Shown here in pieces: positions 6,128-12,447 of a DNA stretch of 12,447 nt. A program made the position numbers and the translations under genes. The notes under the pieces were generated by a model, which searched no databases, had not been told where the DNA came from, and worked only from the letters and a program-made list of their open reading frames with translations. Positions within the stretch are counted from its first letter, which is position 1. Each line of letters opens with the position of its first letter. The stretch is from Pseudomonadota bacterium (GTDB taxonomy: Bacteria > Pseudomonadota > Alphaproteobacteria > Rhizobiales > Xanthobacteraceae), in contig JAEZEU010000516.1 in NCBI GenBank assembly GCA_023432885.1, positions 1 to 12,447 on the forward strand, written 5' to 3'.

Positions 6128-6624
6128 GGTTTGCCGATAGCCATGGACAATGCCGCCGCCAGGAAGGGAAACGGCAAAGAAACCGCCGCGCGAAACCAGA
6201 CGAATTTGGCCGGCATGAAGGGGATTTCCCACAAAATCAGCCGCTGAAATGCGAACAGCGCCCAGGAAATCACATAGGCGATCACCTGGGGCGTCCCGCC
6301 GCCGACCTTGAGTGCCACCGCGGCGATGGAAAAGCCGATCACCGGGCCTCCGGGGGTTGCGGCCCCCGCAATGGTGGCCGCCAGCACCCCCATCCAGCCG
6401 CTGTCGGGGCCGAGCCACCCGGTGATCACTTCGGGCGGGATCACCGCGGCGATGTAGCCCGAGCCGATCACGCCAAGCGCGATCCGCGGCACGATGTTGA
6501 TGAAGTCCATTGCACCTTCGCGCGCGGAAGCCAGCGCCACCGCGCGACCGCGCTGCCAGACCATCAAGCCGAGCACGGCCACCGAACCCCATAGCGTGAT
6601 ATCGATGAAAAGCGCAGCGCTCAT
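6124..6624 (-). CDS. Half-size ArsP/DUF318-type permease, second subunit
   Basis: 166 residues, four or five hydrophobic segments. Motifs LGPDSG (71-76), PGGP (91-94) and WEIP (132-135) match one half of the eight-helix ArsP/YraQ (DUF318) permeases. Its ATG overlaps the stop of the first half (ATGA), so the two are coupled and probably form a heterodimer equal to one full permease. Substrate unknown: full-length relatives include the methylarsenite exporter ArsP, but no ars genes or clear Cys pair are seen here. An open frame reaching 6786 is not used because it lies inside the first half. It ends just before the zinc operon promoter, so read-through into that operon is possible, though nothing shows a role in zinc. 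Confidence 0.82.
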   Translation of the reverse strand: MSAALFIDITLWGSVAVLGLMVWQRGRAVALASAREGAMDFINIVPRIALGVIGSGYIAAVIPPEVITGWLGPDSGWMGVLAATIAGAATPGGPVIGFSIAAVALKVGGGTPQVIAYVISWALFAFQRLILWEIPFMPAKFVWFRAAVSLPFPFLAAALSMAIGKP

Positions 6625-7211
6625 TCCGCCTTGCCCTTGGGGTAGAGACGGACATAGACGATGCGCCCGAGCGCGCCCGCGAGGATCGGGATCGGCACCG
6701 AAAGCGCCATGCGCCAGATCGTGAACTCGGTGCCCAGGATCGGCAACTCCCAGGCGATGGCGCGGCCGTAGCCGATCAGCGTCCAACTCACCACCATCGC
6801 GATCGTCGCGCCGAAATCGGCGCCGACCGTCAGCAATGCTGCAGCGACCGGATAGGCCGTGAACGGGCCGCCGGGCAGTATCGCGCCGAATGCCGTACCG
6901 ATCAGAAGACCCTTGAGACCGGATTCCGGCCCGAGCGAACGCGAGACTTTTTCATGCGGCAGAATCTCTGCGATTAAGGCTCCCAACAGGCATCCGGCGA
7001 GAACGCGCGGCAGGATGTCGCCGAACAGCGTGAGGTCGCTGAAGAGAATTTCCGTGACGCCATGTAGGCCGTCGCGACGCCAGACCAGCACGACGCTGAT
7101 CGCGACCAGCAGGGCAATGAAGATCATCGACCAGCCGATCGGCTTGCGCTTCTTGCGAGGCGCTTCAGCTTCACGCGAGCCGTCAGCTGGGTCTTTCGAG
7201 GAGGCTGTCAA
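6621..7211 (-). CDS. Half-size ArsP/DUF318-type permease, first subunit
   Basis: 196 residues. A basic N-terminus (KKRK near 20-23) precedes a membrane segment (about 28-45), followed by about four more. LGPESG (93-98), PGGP (113-116) and WELP (154-157) are spaced exactly as in the following gene (20 and 41 residues), so the two halves share an ancestor. The start is awkward: the only start in the open frame before the first membrane segment is a TTG at 7211 without a clear ribosome site; the next ATG (7127) would cut into the first helix. The transporter's substrate is unknown. The 130 bp between this gene and crcB hold no convincing promoter or terminator that I can see. Confidence 0.8.
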   Translation of the reverse strand: MTASSKDPADGSREAEAPRKKRKPIGWSMIFIALLVAISVVLVWRRDGLHGVTEILFSDLTLFGDILPRVLAGCLLGALIAEILPHEKVSRSLGPESGLKGLLIGTAFGAILPGGPFTAYPVAAALLTVGADFGATIAMVVSWTLIGYGRAIAWELPILGTEFTIWRMALSVPIPILAGALGRIVYVRLYPKGKAE

Positions 7212-7341
7212 TAGAATCGGGCCGGGTCGGGCGGTGAAAAAATCCCGTTCTGCTTAGTCCGCGCTGCAGGGTGAGGCAAACGGAACGAGGAAATCACCTA
7301 TGCGCGTCACTGGGGATGCCCATGCGACGGGGTGACCGGCC

Positions 7342-7716
7342 TCAGGTCAGATGACGAATCAGCGCCAATCCTGCAAAAAGCCCGGCGATCGACAGCACCA
7401 CGGAGCCGGCCACATAAAGCGCTGCGAGCAGCAATTCGCCGCGCTCATAGAGCAGCGCCGCGTCCAGCGAATAGGCCGAGAAGGTGGTATAGCCGCCGAG
7501 GACTCCCGTCATCAGGAACAGCCGCCAAGGCTGCGAGGCCTCGCCCTTGAAAGCGAGATAGCCGGCGATCAGGCCCATTAGCGTCGAGCCGGTGACATTG
7601 ATGATGAAGGTGCCCCAGGGAAAGCCCGGCGGCATGCAGCGCGCGCAGGTGAGATTGATCAGATGGCGCAGCGTCGCGCCCAATCCGCCGCCGACGAAAA
7701 CGAGGATGTAGCTCAC
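7342..7716 (-). CDS. crcB: Fluoride channel CrcB/FluC
   Basis: 124 residues and four membrane helices, the usual size. Family motifs are GGGLGATLRH (9-18), GTFIINVTGS (35-44, with the conserved Asn40 of the break region) and GVLGGYTTFSAYS (71-83, with the TTFS fluoride-path residues). The protein works as an antiparallel dimer exporting fluoride down its gradient. GTG at 7716 is chosen over a TTG at 7761, since it gives the standard family length; an AGGG lies just upstream. A terminator separates it from sodB, so it has its own promoter, not identified. No fluoride riboswitch is recognisable before it. Cys24 and Cys27 in the first loop are uncommon in the family as I remember it. Confidence 0.92.
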   Translation of the reverse strand: MSYILVFVGGGLGATLRHLINLTCARCMPPGFPWGTFIINVTGSTLMGLIAGYLAFKGEASQPWRLFLMTGVLGGYTTFSAYSLDAALLYERGELLLAALYVAGSVVLSIAGLFAGLALIRHLT

Positions 7717-7791
7717 CTGCCCTGCTGCCTCTGCCCTGGTTGTCGCGTTGTTGTGCCGCAACGCTGCTGTCGCTGCAAGCGATGAAGCCGC

Positions 7792-7825
7792 AAAGAAAAA
7801 GGGCGGCAGCCCTGTGCTGCCGCCC
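7792..7825 (-). terminator. Rho-independent terminator of sodB
   Basis: A perfect 10-bp stem, GGGCGGCAGC paired with GCTGCCGCCC (7801-7810 and 7816-7825), with a 5-base loop. On the minus strand it is followed by TTTTTCTTT (7800-7792). It lies 21 bases past the sodB stop codon and isolates sodB from crcB. Confidence 0.93.
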
Positions 7826-7846
7826 TCATCTGCTTATCCGATGGGA

Positions 7847-8443
7847 TCAAGCCTTGGAGAACAGCTGATCGACATAGTCCCAATTCACGAGATTCTCGAC
7901 GAACGCCTTCAAATAATCGGGACGGCGGTTGCGATAGTCGATGTAGTAGGAGTGCTCCCAGACGTCGCAGCCGAGGATCGGGGTCGCGCCGTGGACCAGC
8001 GGGCTCTCGCCATTGGGCGTCTTGGCGATTTCGAGCTTGCCACCCTTGACCGCGAGCCAGCACCAGCCCGAACCGAATTGGCCGACGCCGGCGGCGATGA
8101 AATCGGTCTTGAACTTCTCGAAGCCGCCGAGGTCCTCGTTGATCTTCTTCTCAAGCCGGCCGGGCAGCTTGGTGCCGCCGCCATTCGGCTTCATCCAATT
8201 CCAGAAATGCAGGTGATTGTAGTGCTGGCCGGCATTGTTGAATACGGCCGCGTTCTTGCCGAACGACCCCTTGACGATCTCCTCAAGGGATTTGCCCTCG
8301 AATTCGGTCCCCTTGATCGCGTTGTTGCCGTTGGTGACATAGGCCTGATGATGCTTGTCGTGATGATACTCCAGCGTCTCCTTGGACATGTAGGGCGCAA
8401 GGGCGTCATGAGCGTAAGGCAGGTTGGGCAGCGTGAAGGTCAT
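7847..8443 (-). CDS. sodB: Superoxide dismutase, Fe-type
   Basis: 198 residues, collinear with Fe/Mn superoxide dismutases, which convert superoxide to oxygen and hydrogen peroxide in the cytosol. Predicted metal ligands are His27, His77, Asp160 and His164 in the motifs EYHHDKHH, QHYNHLHFW and DVWEHSYYIDYRN. Gln73, four residues before the second His, marks the Fe-type active site, where Mn enzymes have Gly. The enzyme could still be cambialistic, so metal use is not certain. There is no signal peptide. ATG 8443 gives the normal N-terminus (TFTLPNLPYAHDALAP); an in-frame TTG at 8458 is less likely. No clear ribosome site is visible. It ends in a strong terminator and is single-gene. Confidence 0.95.
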   Translation of the reverse strand: MTFTLPNLPYAHDALAPYMSKETLEYHHDKHHQAYVTNGNNAIKGTEFEGKSLEEIVKGSFGKNAAVFNNAGQHYNHLHFWNWMKPNGGGTKLPGRLEKKINEDLGGFEKFKTDFIAAGVGQFGSGWCWLAVKGGKLEIAKTPNGESPLVHGATPILGCDVWEHSYYIDYRNRRPDYLKAFVENLVNWDYVDQLFSKA

Positions 8444-8477
8444 GGGGAATGTCCGCAAATGGTGGGGTACTACGGGT

Positions 8478-8514
8478 AACAGAACCCCTTATAGAAGGTT
8501 CCAACGCGGTTCAA
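8478..8514 (-). promoter_or_regulatory. Candidate sodB promoter region
   Basis: Two readings are possible on the minus strand. A housekeeping form: TTGAAC (8514-8509), 15 bases, TATAAG (8493-8488), with a short spacer. An EcfG form: GGAAC (8502-8498), 16 bases, TGTT (8481-8478), close to the GGAAC-N16/17-CGTT consensus. Either gives a leader of about 30-45 bases before the ATG at 8443. The region also serves as the start of the divergent acetyltransferase gene. Confidence 0.4.
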
Positions 8515-8544
8515 CACACCCAATTTTGGCGATAGGCAGTCGAA

Positions 8545-9075
8545 ATGAGCATCGAGATCGAGGTTCTGAACGGGGATGCTTCCTGGCCGCAAGCCAAACC
8601 GCTGCTGGAGGCGGTTTGGCCGGGGCATGTGATCGATAAGCTGCCTTGGGGCCGGGTTAAATGGGCGCATGCCGATCTGCGGGTGCTGATCGACGCGCCC
8701 GACGGCAACGGGCTTGCCTGCCATGTCGGTATCTACTTCCGCACGGTGACCTGGAATGGCCACAAGGTGCATGTTGGCGGCATCGGCGGCGTATCGACGC
8801 GCGATGATTGCCGGCGCCGCGGTTACGCCAGCCTTGCGCTCGATGCCGCGGTGCAGACCATCCGCGCCAACGAAGCGGCGAAATTCGCGATCCTGTTCTG
8901 TGAGCCGCACAATCATGCCTTCTACGAAGCGCGCGGCTGGCATCGATTTACCGGCGAGATCTTTTGCGAACAGCCCGAGGGACAGGTCCGCTTCGAGGCC
9001 ATGACCCCGTTCGTGTTCGACGTAGTCCGCGCCCCGCGCCAAGGCACCATCGACCTATGCGGACTGCCGTGGTGA
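8545..9075 (+). CDS. GNAT-family N-acetyltransferase, AAC(2')-like
   Basis: 176 residues. The acetyl-CoA site is visible: strand GGIGGVSTRDDCRRRGYASLALD (about 78-100) has the R-R-x-G-x/A pyrophosphate loop (Arg91, Arg92, Gly93, Ala95), followed by FYEARGW (126-132), the usual beta-5/alpha-4 motif with a conserved Tyr127. The layout, with LRVLID and a HVGIYFRTVTWNGHKVHVGG strand pair before motif A, resembles aminoglycoside 2'-N-acetyltransferases and, more distantly, NodA acyltransferases. The acceptor substrate cannot be told from sequence; resistance is only a possibility. ATG 8545 has AGGCAG six bases upstream. It is divergent from sodB and 101 bp ahead of the MATE gene on the same strand, with no clear terminator between. 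Confidence 0.82.
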   Translation: MSIEIEVLNGDASWPQAKPLLEAVWPGHVIDKLPWGRVKWAHADLRVLIDAPDGNGLACHVGIYFRTVTWNGHKVHVGGIGGVSTRDDCRRRGYASLALDAAVQTIRANEAAKFAILFCEPHNHAFYEARGWHRFTGEIFCEQPEGQVRFEAMTPFVFDVVRAPRQGTIDLCGLPW

Positions 9076-9117
9076 GCCCTGCGTGGCCCGGGGTGGCTTG
9101 AACAGGCCGCTACTCTT

Positions 9118-9147
9118 AATATGTCGATCATAATCTATTGACATATT
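9118..9147. promoter_or_regulatory. Large inverted repeat, candidate repressor operator of the MATE gene
   Basis: AATATGTCGAT (9118-9128) and ATTGACATATT (9137-9147) are inverted repeats with a single mismatch over 11 bp, separated by 8 bases (CATAATCT). This AT-rich patch in GC-rich surroundings lies 30 bp before the MATE start and includes possible promoter hexamers (TTGACA at 9138-9143; CATAAT at 9129-9134). The dimension suits a TetR- or MarR-type dimer site, but no such regulator gene is in the window. Confidence 0.5.
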
Positions 9148-9176
9148 GCATGTGGCGGCCAGGGGCGCGGTGAGGC

Positions 9177-10550
9177 ATGACGATAGAGGCTTCCGCTGAA
9201 GTGCGTCCGCCGGCGACCCCGGTCAACAGCCTTCTGACTTCCCCGATTCTGCCGACGCTCTTGAAGCTCGCATTGCCGAATGCAATCGCGATGTTCGGCA
9301 CGGCGCTGGTCGCGGTGGCCGAGACCTCGTATATCGGCCGTCTCGGCGTCGAGCCTTTGGCCGGCATCGCGCTGGTGTTTCCCTTCGTGATGCTGACGCA
9401 GATGATGTCAGCCGGCGCGATGGGCGGCGGCGTCTCGTCTGCGGTGAGCCGCGCGCTCGGCGGCGGCAACCGGGAGCGCGCCGCCAACCTGGCCTTGCAT
9501 GCGGCCATCATCGGCGCGGGCGGCGGCCTGTTCTTCACCGTCATGATGCTCGTGCTTGGAAGAACCTTTTATTCGCTGCTCGGCGGCGACGGCGAAGTGC
9601 TCGAACAGGCGATGCATTATTCGCAGGTGCTGTTCTCAGGCGCGGTGTCGATCTGGCTGGTCAATACGCTTGCCTCCGTGGTGCGCGGGACCGGCGACAT
9701 GCGGGTACCCTCGCTGGTGCTGATCGGCGTCGCCATCATCCAGGTCACCGTTGGCGGCGGTCTCGGGCTTGGCCTGTTCGGCCTGCCGAAATTCGGCATG
9801 CGCGGCGTCGCCGCAGGCCAGCTTGCGGCTTTCACATCGGGCGCCCTGTTCCTGGCCTGGTATCTCGTCAGCGGCCGCAGCCGCCTGAAGCTCGATTTCA
9901 AGAGCTTCACGTTCCAGCGGGACATGTTCGTCGACATTCTTAAAGTCGGCGCCGTGTCGTGCCTGTCGCCGCTGCAGAGCGTGCTGGCCATCGTGATCTT
10001 CACCAAGATCCTTGCAGGGTTCGGCACCGTGGTGCTGGCCGGCTATGGCATGGGCTCGCGGCTTGAATTCATGCTGATCCCGATCGCGTTCGCCTTCGGC
10101 ACCGCCTCGATCCCGATGGTGGGGATGGCCATGGGCGCGGGCCTCGTCACGCGGGCGCGACGGGTGGCCTGGACCGCGGCAGCCGCGGCAACTGTCGTCG
10201 TCGGGCTGATCGGCCTGATTGTCGCGATCAATCCTGGTCTCTGGGTCTCGCTGTTCACCAGCGACCCCGGCGTCACCGAAGCCGCTTTTTCCTATTTCCG
10301 ATGGGCCGGCCCCGGCTTCGGATTCTTCGGCGCCGGCGTCTGCCTCTACTTCTCCTCGCAAGGCGCGGCCAAGGTCGGCGGGCCCGTGCTGGCAGGAACC
10401 ATCCGCCTCGCACTCGTCGCCGTGGGCGGTTGGTGGCTCACGGCTTCTGGCGCACCGGCATGGACGCTGTTTGCCCTGGTCGGCACCGCGATGGTCGTGT
10501 TCGGGATCGCTACAGCTCTGTCGATTCGCCTCACAAGCTGGAGCAAATAG
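9177..10550 (+). CDS. MATE-family multidrug/metabolite efflux transporter
   Basis: 457 residues, twelve hydrophobic segments in two similar halves, the normal MATE size. Signature stretches include GRLGVEPLAGIALVFPF (54-70) and GGGVSSAVSRALGGGNRERA (83-102) in the first half, with LVNTLASVVRGTGDMRVP typical of the loop before helix 6. In the second half, GYGMGSRLEFMLIPIAFAFGTA corresponds to helix 8. MATE proteins export cationic or aromatic compounds using sodium or proton gradients; the coupling ion and substrate cannot be read here. Transposed ORFs on both strands are shadows. ATG 9177 is the only start that keeps the N-terminus; a GAGG sits unusually close (one base) and AGGGG about 11 bases upstream. 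An inverted repeat upstream suggests induction by a ligand-sensing repressor. Confidence 0.92.
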   Translation: MTIEASAEVRPPATPVNSLLTSPILPTLLKLALPNAIAMFGTALVAVAETSYIGRLGVEPLAGIALVFPFVMLTQMMSAGAMGGGVSSAVSRALGGGNRERAANLALHAAIIGAGGGLFFTVMMLVLGRTFYSLLGGDGEVLEQAMHYSQVLFSGAVSIWLVNTLASVVRGTGDMRVPSLVLIGVAIIQVTVGGGLGLGLFGLPKFGMRGVAAGQLAAFTSGALFLAWYLVSGRSRLKLDFKSFTFQRDMFVDILKVGAVSCLSPLQSVLAIVIFTKILAGFGTVVLAGYGMGSRLEFMLIPIAFAFGTASIPMVGMAMGAGLVTRARRVAWTAAAAATVVVGLIGLIVAINPGLWVSLFTSDPGVTEAAFSYFRWAGPGFGFFGAGVCLYFSSQGAAKVGGPVLAGTIRLALVAVGGWWLTASGAPAWTLFALVGTAMVVFGIATALSIRLTSWSK

Positions 10551-10630
10551 CCGCGCAAGCATGATCGCTGCTGGCATTGCAGAATCAGTCATTATTGCTA
10601 TTCAGACCCCGCTTTCCGCTGGGGGTTTTG

Positions 10631-11068
10631 ATGGCCAGATTCGGTTTCGTTTTTGCGATCGTTGCGACCGTGCTGAGCGCAGCGCCGGCTCTGGCGCAGG
10701 CCGCCGAGCCGAACGGCGTCTGGCTGACCGAGAAGGGCGATGCGCGCGTCAAGGTCACCAAGTGCGGCAACGGGCTCTGCGGCGTTATCGTCTGGCTCAG
10801 GGAGCCGATCGATCGCGCCACCGGGCAGCCCCAGGTCGACGACAAGAATCCCAATCCCTCCCTGCGCACCCGGCCGGTGATCGGGATGCCGCTGTTCATC
10901 GGCATGCGCCCGTCGGCACCGGGCAAATGGTCGGGCCAAATCTACAATGCCGATGACGGCGGTACCTATGTCGGCCATGTCAGTTTCGCAGGCGGCGACG
11001 CGCTGCAGGTCGAGGGCTGCGTGGGCGCGATCTGCGGCGGCGAGAACTGGACCCGCGTGGGGCGCTGA
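10631..11068 (+). CDS. Secreted DUF2147 family protein
   Basis: 145 residues with a clear signal peptide (1-22, cut near ALAQA). The mature part is a typical DUF2147 domain: GVWLTEKGDARVKVTKCG, LCGVIVWLREP, DDKNPNPSLRTRPVIGM, WSGQIYNADDGGTYVG and a final CGGENWTRVG. Four cysteines (45, 50, 130, 135) may form disulfides in the periplasm. The function of this lipocalin-like family is unsettled; in several bacteria it is tied to the envelope. ATG 10631 is chosen because it begins the signal peptide and has GGGGG five bases upstream; the frame is open from 10577 but the extra 18 residues are not signal-like. It follows the MATE gene by 80 bp and may have its own promoter. It faces the DUF3095 gene with only three bases between stops. 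Confidence 0.9.
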   Translation: MARFGFVFAIVATVLSAAPALAQAAEPNGVWLTEKGDARVKVTKCGNGLCGVIVWLREPIDRATGQPQVDDKNPNPSLRTRPVIGMPLFIGMRPSAPGKWSGQIYNADDGGTYVGHVSFAGGDALQVEGCVGAICGGENWTRVGR

Positions 11069-11071
11069 AGA

Positions 11072-12229
11072 TCAGACCGCCACCATTGCCTTCAAGGCGG
11101 TCGCAGCCGTCGCATAGCCGCCGCGCGCCCCGTCGATGAAATGGACGTGGTCGTTGCGCATCACAGAGGGCGTAAAACAGGTCATCATCGCGGCATCCTG
11201 CCGATGCAGGCCGTAGCGCAAAAGGCCGGCTGAGGCAGCAGTCTTCAGACGTTGCACAAGCTGGTTTTCCAGCTCCTCCGTGCAGTCGAGGATCATCTTC
11301 AGGCCGTCATCATATTTGCGAAAGTCAGAGTTCTCGACGAGCTGCCGCACATAGTTCTTCGGCACGAAATCGCCGACCTTGATGCCAAAGCGCATCACGA
11401 GATAGGCCCACAGCGTCACTGCAAGCACGACGGCGCGCCGCATCAGAAGCGGGCCACCGCGCGCGGCGCGGGCCTCGTACTCAATGCCCTGCGGCGGCCA
11501 GCGCAGCGGCGGGCCACCGGCCGGGACCGGCCTGCCTGCATCAGGGCTTCGTTCGACAAGGCCGATGATTTCCTCGATCGCCTTGCGGAAGGCCGCTGGA
11601 TCGGTCCCCGCCGCCGGTAGCACGAGCACCGATAGTATGACGCCGCGGGATGAGGGGATTTCCTCGAACCGGCACGACAGGCCCGACAGATCGGGTTGCG
11701 AACCTGACGGCGCGGCGTCGACGGCAAACTCGCCGCGCTTCATCGCGGCGTCGGCCCAGCCGAGCCCGCCGCCGGAGAACATCGCATAGGAGAGGTTTGC
11801 CGATGGGCCGAACCGAGCAACGCGCACGTCGAGGCCTTGTGCGCGCACCGTAGATACCGGCACCAGGGCGACCCGCATCGAAAGGCCAAGGTCTTCCCTC
11901 ACCCACGCGGCGGTGGCGGCCAGCGCCTCGCGCGCCAGGCCGAGATCGCCGGGCGCCACTGCAAAGCTCGCGCCATCACCGCCGAACACGAACGGAAATT
12001 CCCGCCCCTGCAGCGCATTGGTGACCGCGGCAATCACGGCGGCGCCGGCCATGTTGACCGCCTTGTAGCGCTTCGCGGCGATCGCCCTGGTCGATTCGAC
12101 GATATCGGCCACGCCGATCGTCCAGTCGTCGGGCAACGGCACATAGAGTGTCGGGTCCATCAGCCTGGTGAAGCCCCGAAACACCGGAATGCGTCCGTAG
12201 AAAATATCGGTCCCGGCGGTGGTGTTCAT
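11072..12229 (-). CDS. DUF3095 family protein with nucleotide-cyclase-like motifs
   Basis: 385 residues. The N-terminal part carries VADIVESTRAI (40-50) and FVFGGDGASF (80-89), resembling the two metal-binding aspartate motifs of class III adenylate/guanylate cyclases (Asp42 in a DIxxST turn, Asp85 in a GDG turn). The C-terminal part has a hydrophobic stretch (about 264-281), SDFRKYDDGLKMILDC (301-316) and HVHFIDG (361-367), which I recognise as DUF3095 features. There is no signal peptide. Biochemical function is unknown to me; a cyclase activity is a hypothesis from two motifs. ATG 12229 has only a weak GGGA site. The gene ends three bases from the convergent DUF2147 stop without a terminator, and an insertion sequence begins about 75 bp before its start, so its normal promoter may be displaced. 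Confidence 0.85.
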   Translation of the reverse strand: MNTTAGTDIFYGRIPVFRGFTRLMDPTLYVPLPDDWTIGVADIVESTRAIAAKRYKAVNMAGAAVIAAVTNALQGREFPFVFGGDGASFAVAPGDLGLAREALAATAAWVREDLGLSMRVALVPVSTVRAQGLDVRVARFGPSANLSYAMFSGGGLGWADAAMKRGEFAVDAAPSGSQPDLSGLSCRFEEIPSSRGVILSVLVLPAAGTDPAAFRKAIEEIIGLVERSPDAGRPVPAGGPPLRWPPQGIEYEARAARGGPLLMRRAVVLAVTLWAYLVMRFGIKVGDFVPKNYVRQLVENSDFRKYDDGLKMILDCTEELENQLVQRLKTAASAGLLRYGLHRQDAAMMTCFTPSVMRNDHVHFIDGARGGYATAATALKAMVAV

Positions 12230-12300
12230 CGTGATCCCGAATTGCCGTTAGCCGCTGCATGTAGCAGATACGGGCCTTGCTGTACTCGGGTTCACGCCGC

Positions 12301-12447
12301 CTAGGTGGTGTGGACTCTAAAGATTCCCTTTTGAGGGCAAATCAGATTCAAGGCTTCTTTTTGGGAGGCGGCCTTGGGTGTGATGGATCGTTTGGTGTTG
12401 AGCGACGCGGCCTGGGAGCGGATGGCCCCGCTGATCATAGGCCGCCC
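12301..12447 (+). mobile_element. Left end of an IS5-like insertion sequence (partial)
   Basis: A transposase-like start at 12383 follows about 80 bases of non-coding sequence whose composition (many T and A) differs from the host genes. The left terminal repeat probably begins near 12305-12313 (GTGGACTCTAAAGATTCCC), next to CTAG at 12301-12304, a possible target duplication. The right end lies outside, so neither the terminal repeat nor the duplication can be confirmed. Confidence 0.5.
12383..12447 (+). CDS. IS5-family transposase, N-terminal fragment cut by window edge
   Basis: Only 21 codons are visible. MDRLVLSDAAWERMAPLIIG resembles the N-termini of IS5-family transposases (the DUF4096-type segment, typically MDRx(V/L)LTDxxWxxMxP). 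The DDE catalytic residues lie beyond the window. The visible part is intact, so whether the element is complete cannot be told. Confidence 0.6.
   Translation, partial: MDRLVLSDAAWERMAPLIIGR

Noticed and set aside
7717..7790. Fluoride riboswitch before crcB
   Set aside because: I looked for a crcB-motif RNA because it often controls this gene; no recognisable conserved core, and the space is short.
9118..9147. Second Zur box at the MATE gene
   Set aside because: Arms ATATGTC/GACATAT lack the GTTATA-TATAAC core.
10556..10570. Second copy of the GCATGATC palindrome after the MATE gene
   Set aside because: Only one arm (GCATGATC) is present; no GATCATGC partner nearby.
10605..10630. CCCC...GGGG plus TTTT as a terminator after the MATE gene
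   Set aside because: Stem of only four or five pairs with a large loop; it overlaps the ribosome site of DUF2147.
1..12447. CRISPR arrays, tRNA or rRNA genes, integrase or phage genes
   Set aside because: None seen: no regularly spaced repeats, no cloverleaf candidate in the gaps, no such proteins.

Overview
The window looks like chromosome of a high-GC alphaproteobacterium, most likely Bradyrhizobium, Rhodopseudomonas or a close relative (Nitrobacteraceae). This rests on base composition, the resemblance of the proteins to families I know from that group, EcfG-type promoter motifs (GGAAC-N16-GTT-like) and a GCATGATC/GATCATGC palindrome of the kind repeated between genes there. No database search was possible; family names come from motifs and remembered sequence patterns.

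Layout. Positions 1-292 (minus) hold the N-terminal part of an unknown membrane-anchored Pro/Ala-rich protein with its own candidate stress promoter. Positions 489-6077 (minus) form one long gene cluster, read right to left: a 62-residue His-rich membrane protein, then the ATPase, permease and binding protein of a zinc ABC importer, a His-rich COG0523/CobW GTPase, a cytoplasmic WD40 propeller protein and an MgtC/SapB membrane protein. A perfect 19-bp palindrome matching a Zur box (6083-6101) sits just before the first gene. The first six genes are tightly packed or overlapping; mgtC follows after 61 bp that contain a palindromic repeat. Positions 6124-7211 (minus) hold two overlapping half-size permease genes of the ArsP/DUF318 type. 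Then come a fluoride channel gene crcB (7342-7716, minus) and an Fe-type superoxide dismutase gene (7847-8443, minus) with a strong intrinsic terminator.

The right part reads mostly on the plus strand: a GNAT acetyltransferase resembling AAC(2') enzymes (8545-9075), a MATE efflux pump (9177-10550) preceded by a large inverted repeat, and a secreted DUF2147 protein (10631-11068). The last meets, with three bases between stop codons, a convergent DUF3095 protein that carries cyclase-like motifs (11072-12229, minus). The window ends in the left end of an IS5-like insertion sequence whose transposase starts at 12383.

How it works together: the central cluster reads as a zinc-starvation operon. 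When zinc is low, Zur would release the palindrome, giving high-affinity import (ABC genes), intracellular metal delivery (COG0523 GTPase) and two proteins of unknown role, the His-rich peptide and the WD40 protein. These two are the best candidates for undescribed components. The other genes are mainly stress and efflux functions without clear operon links.
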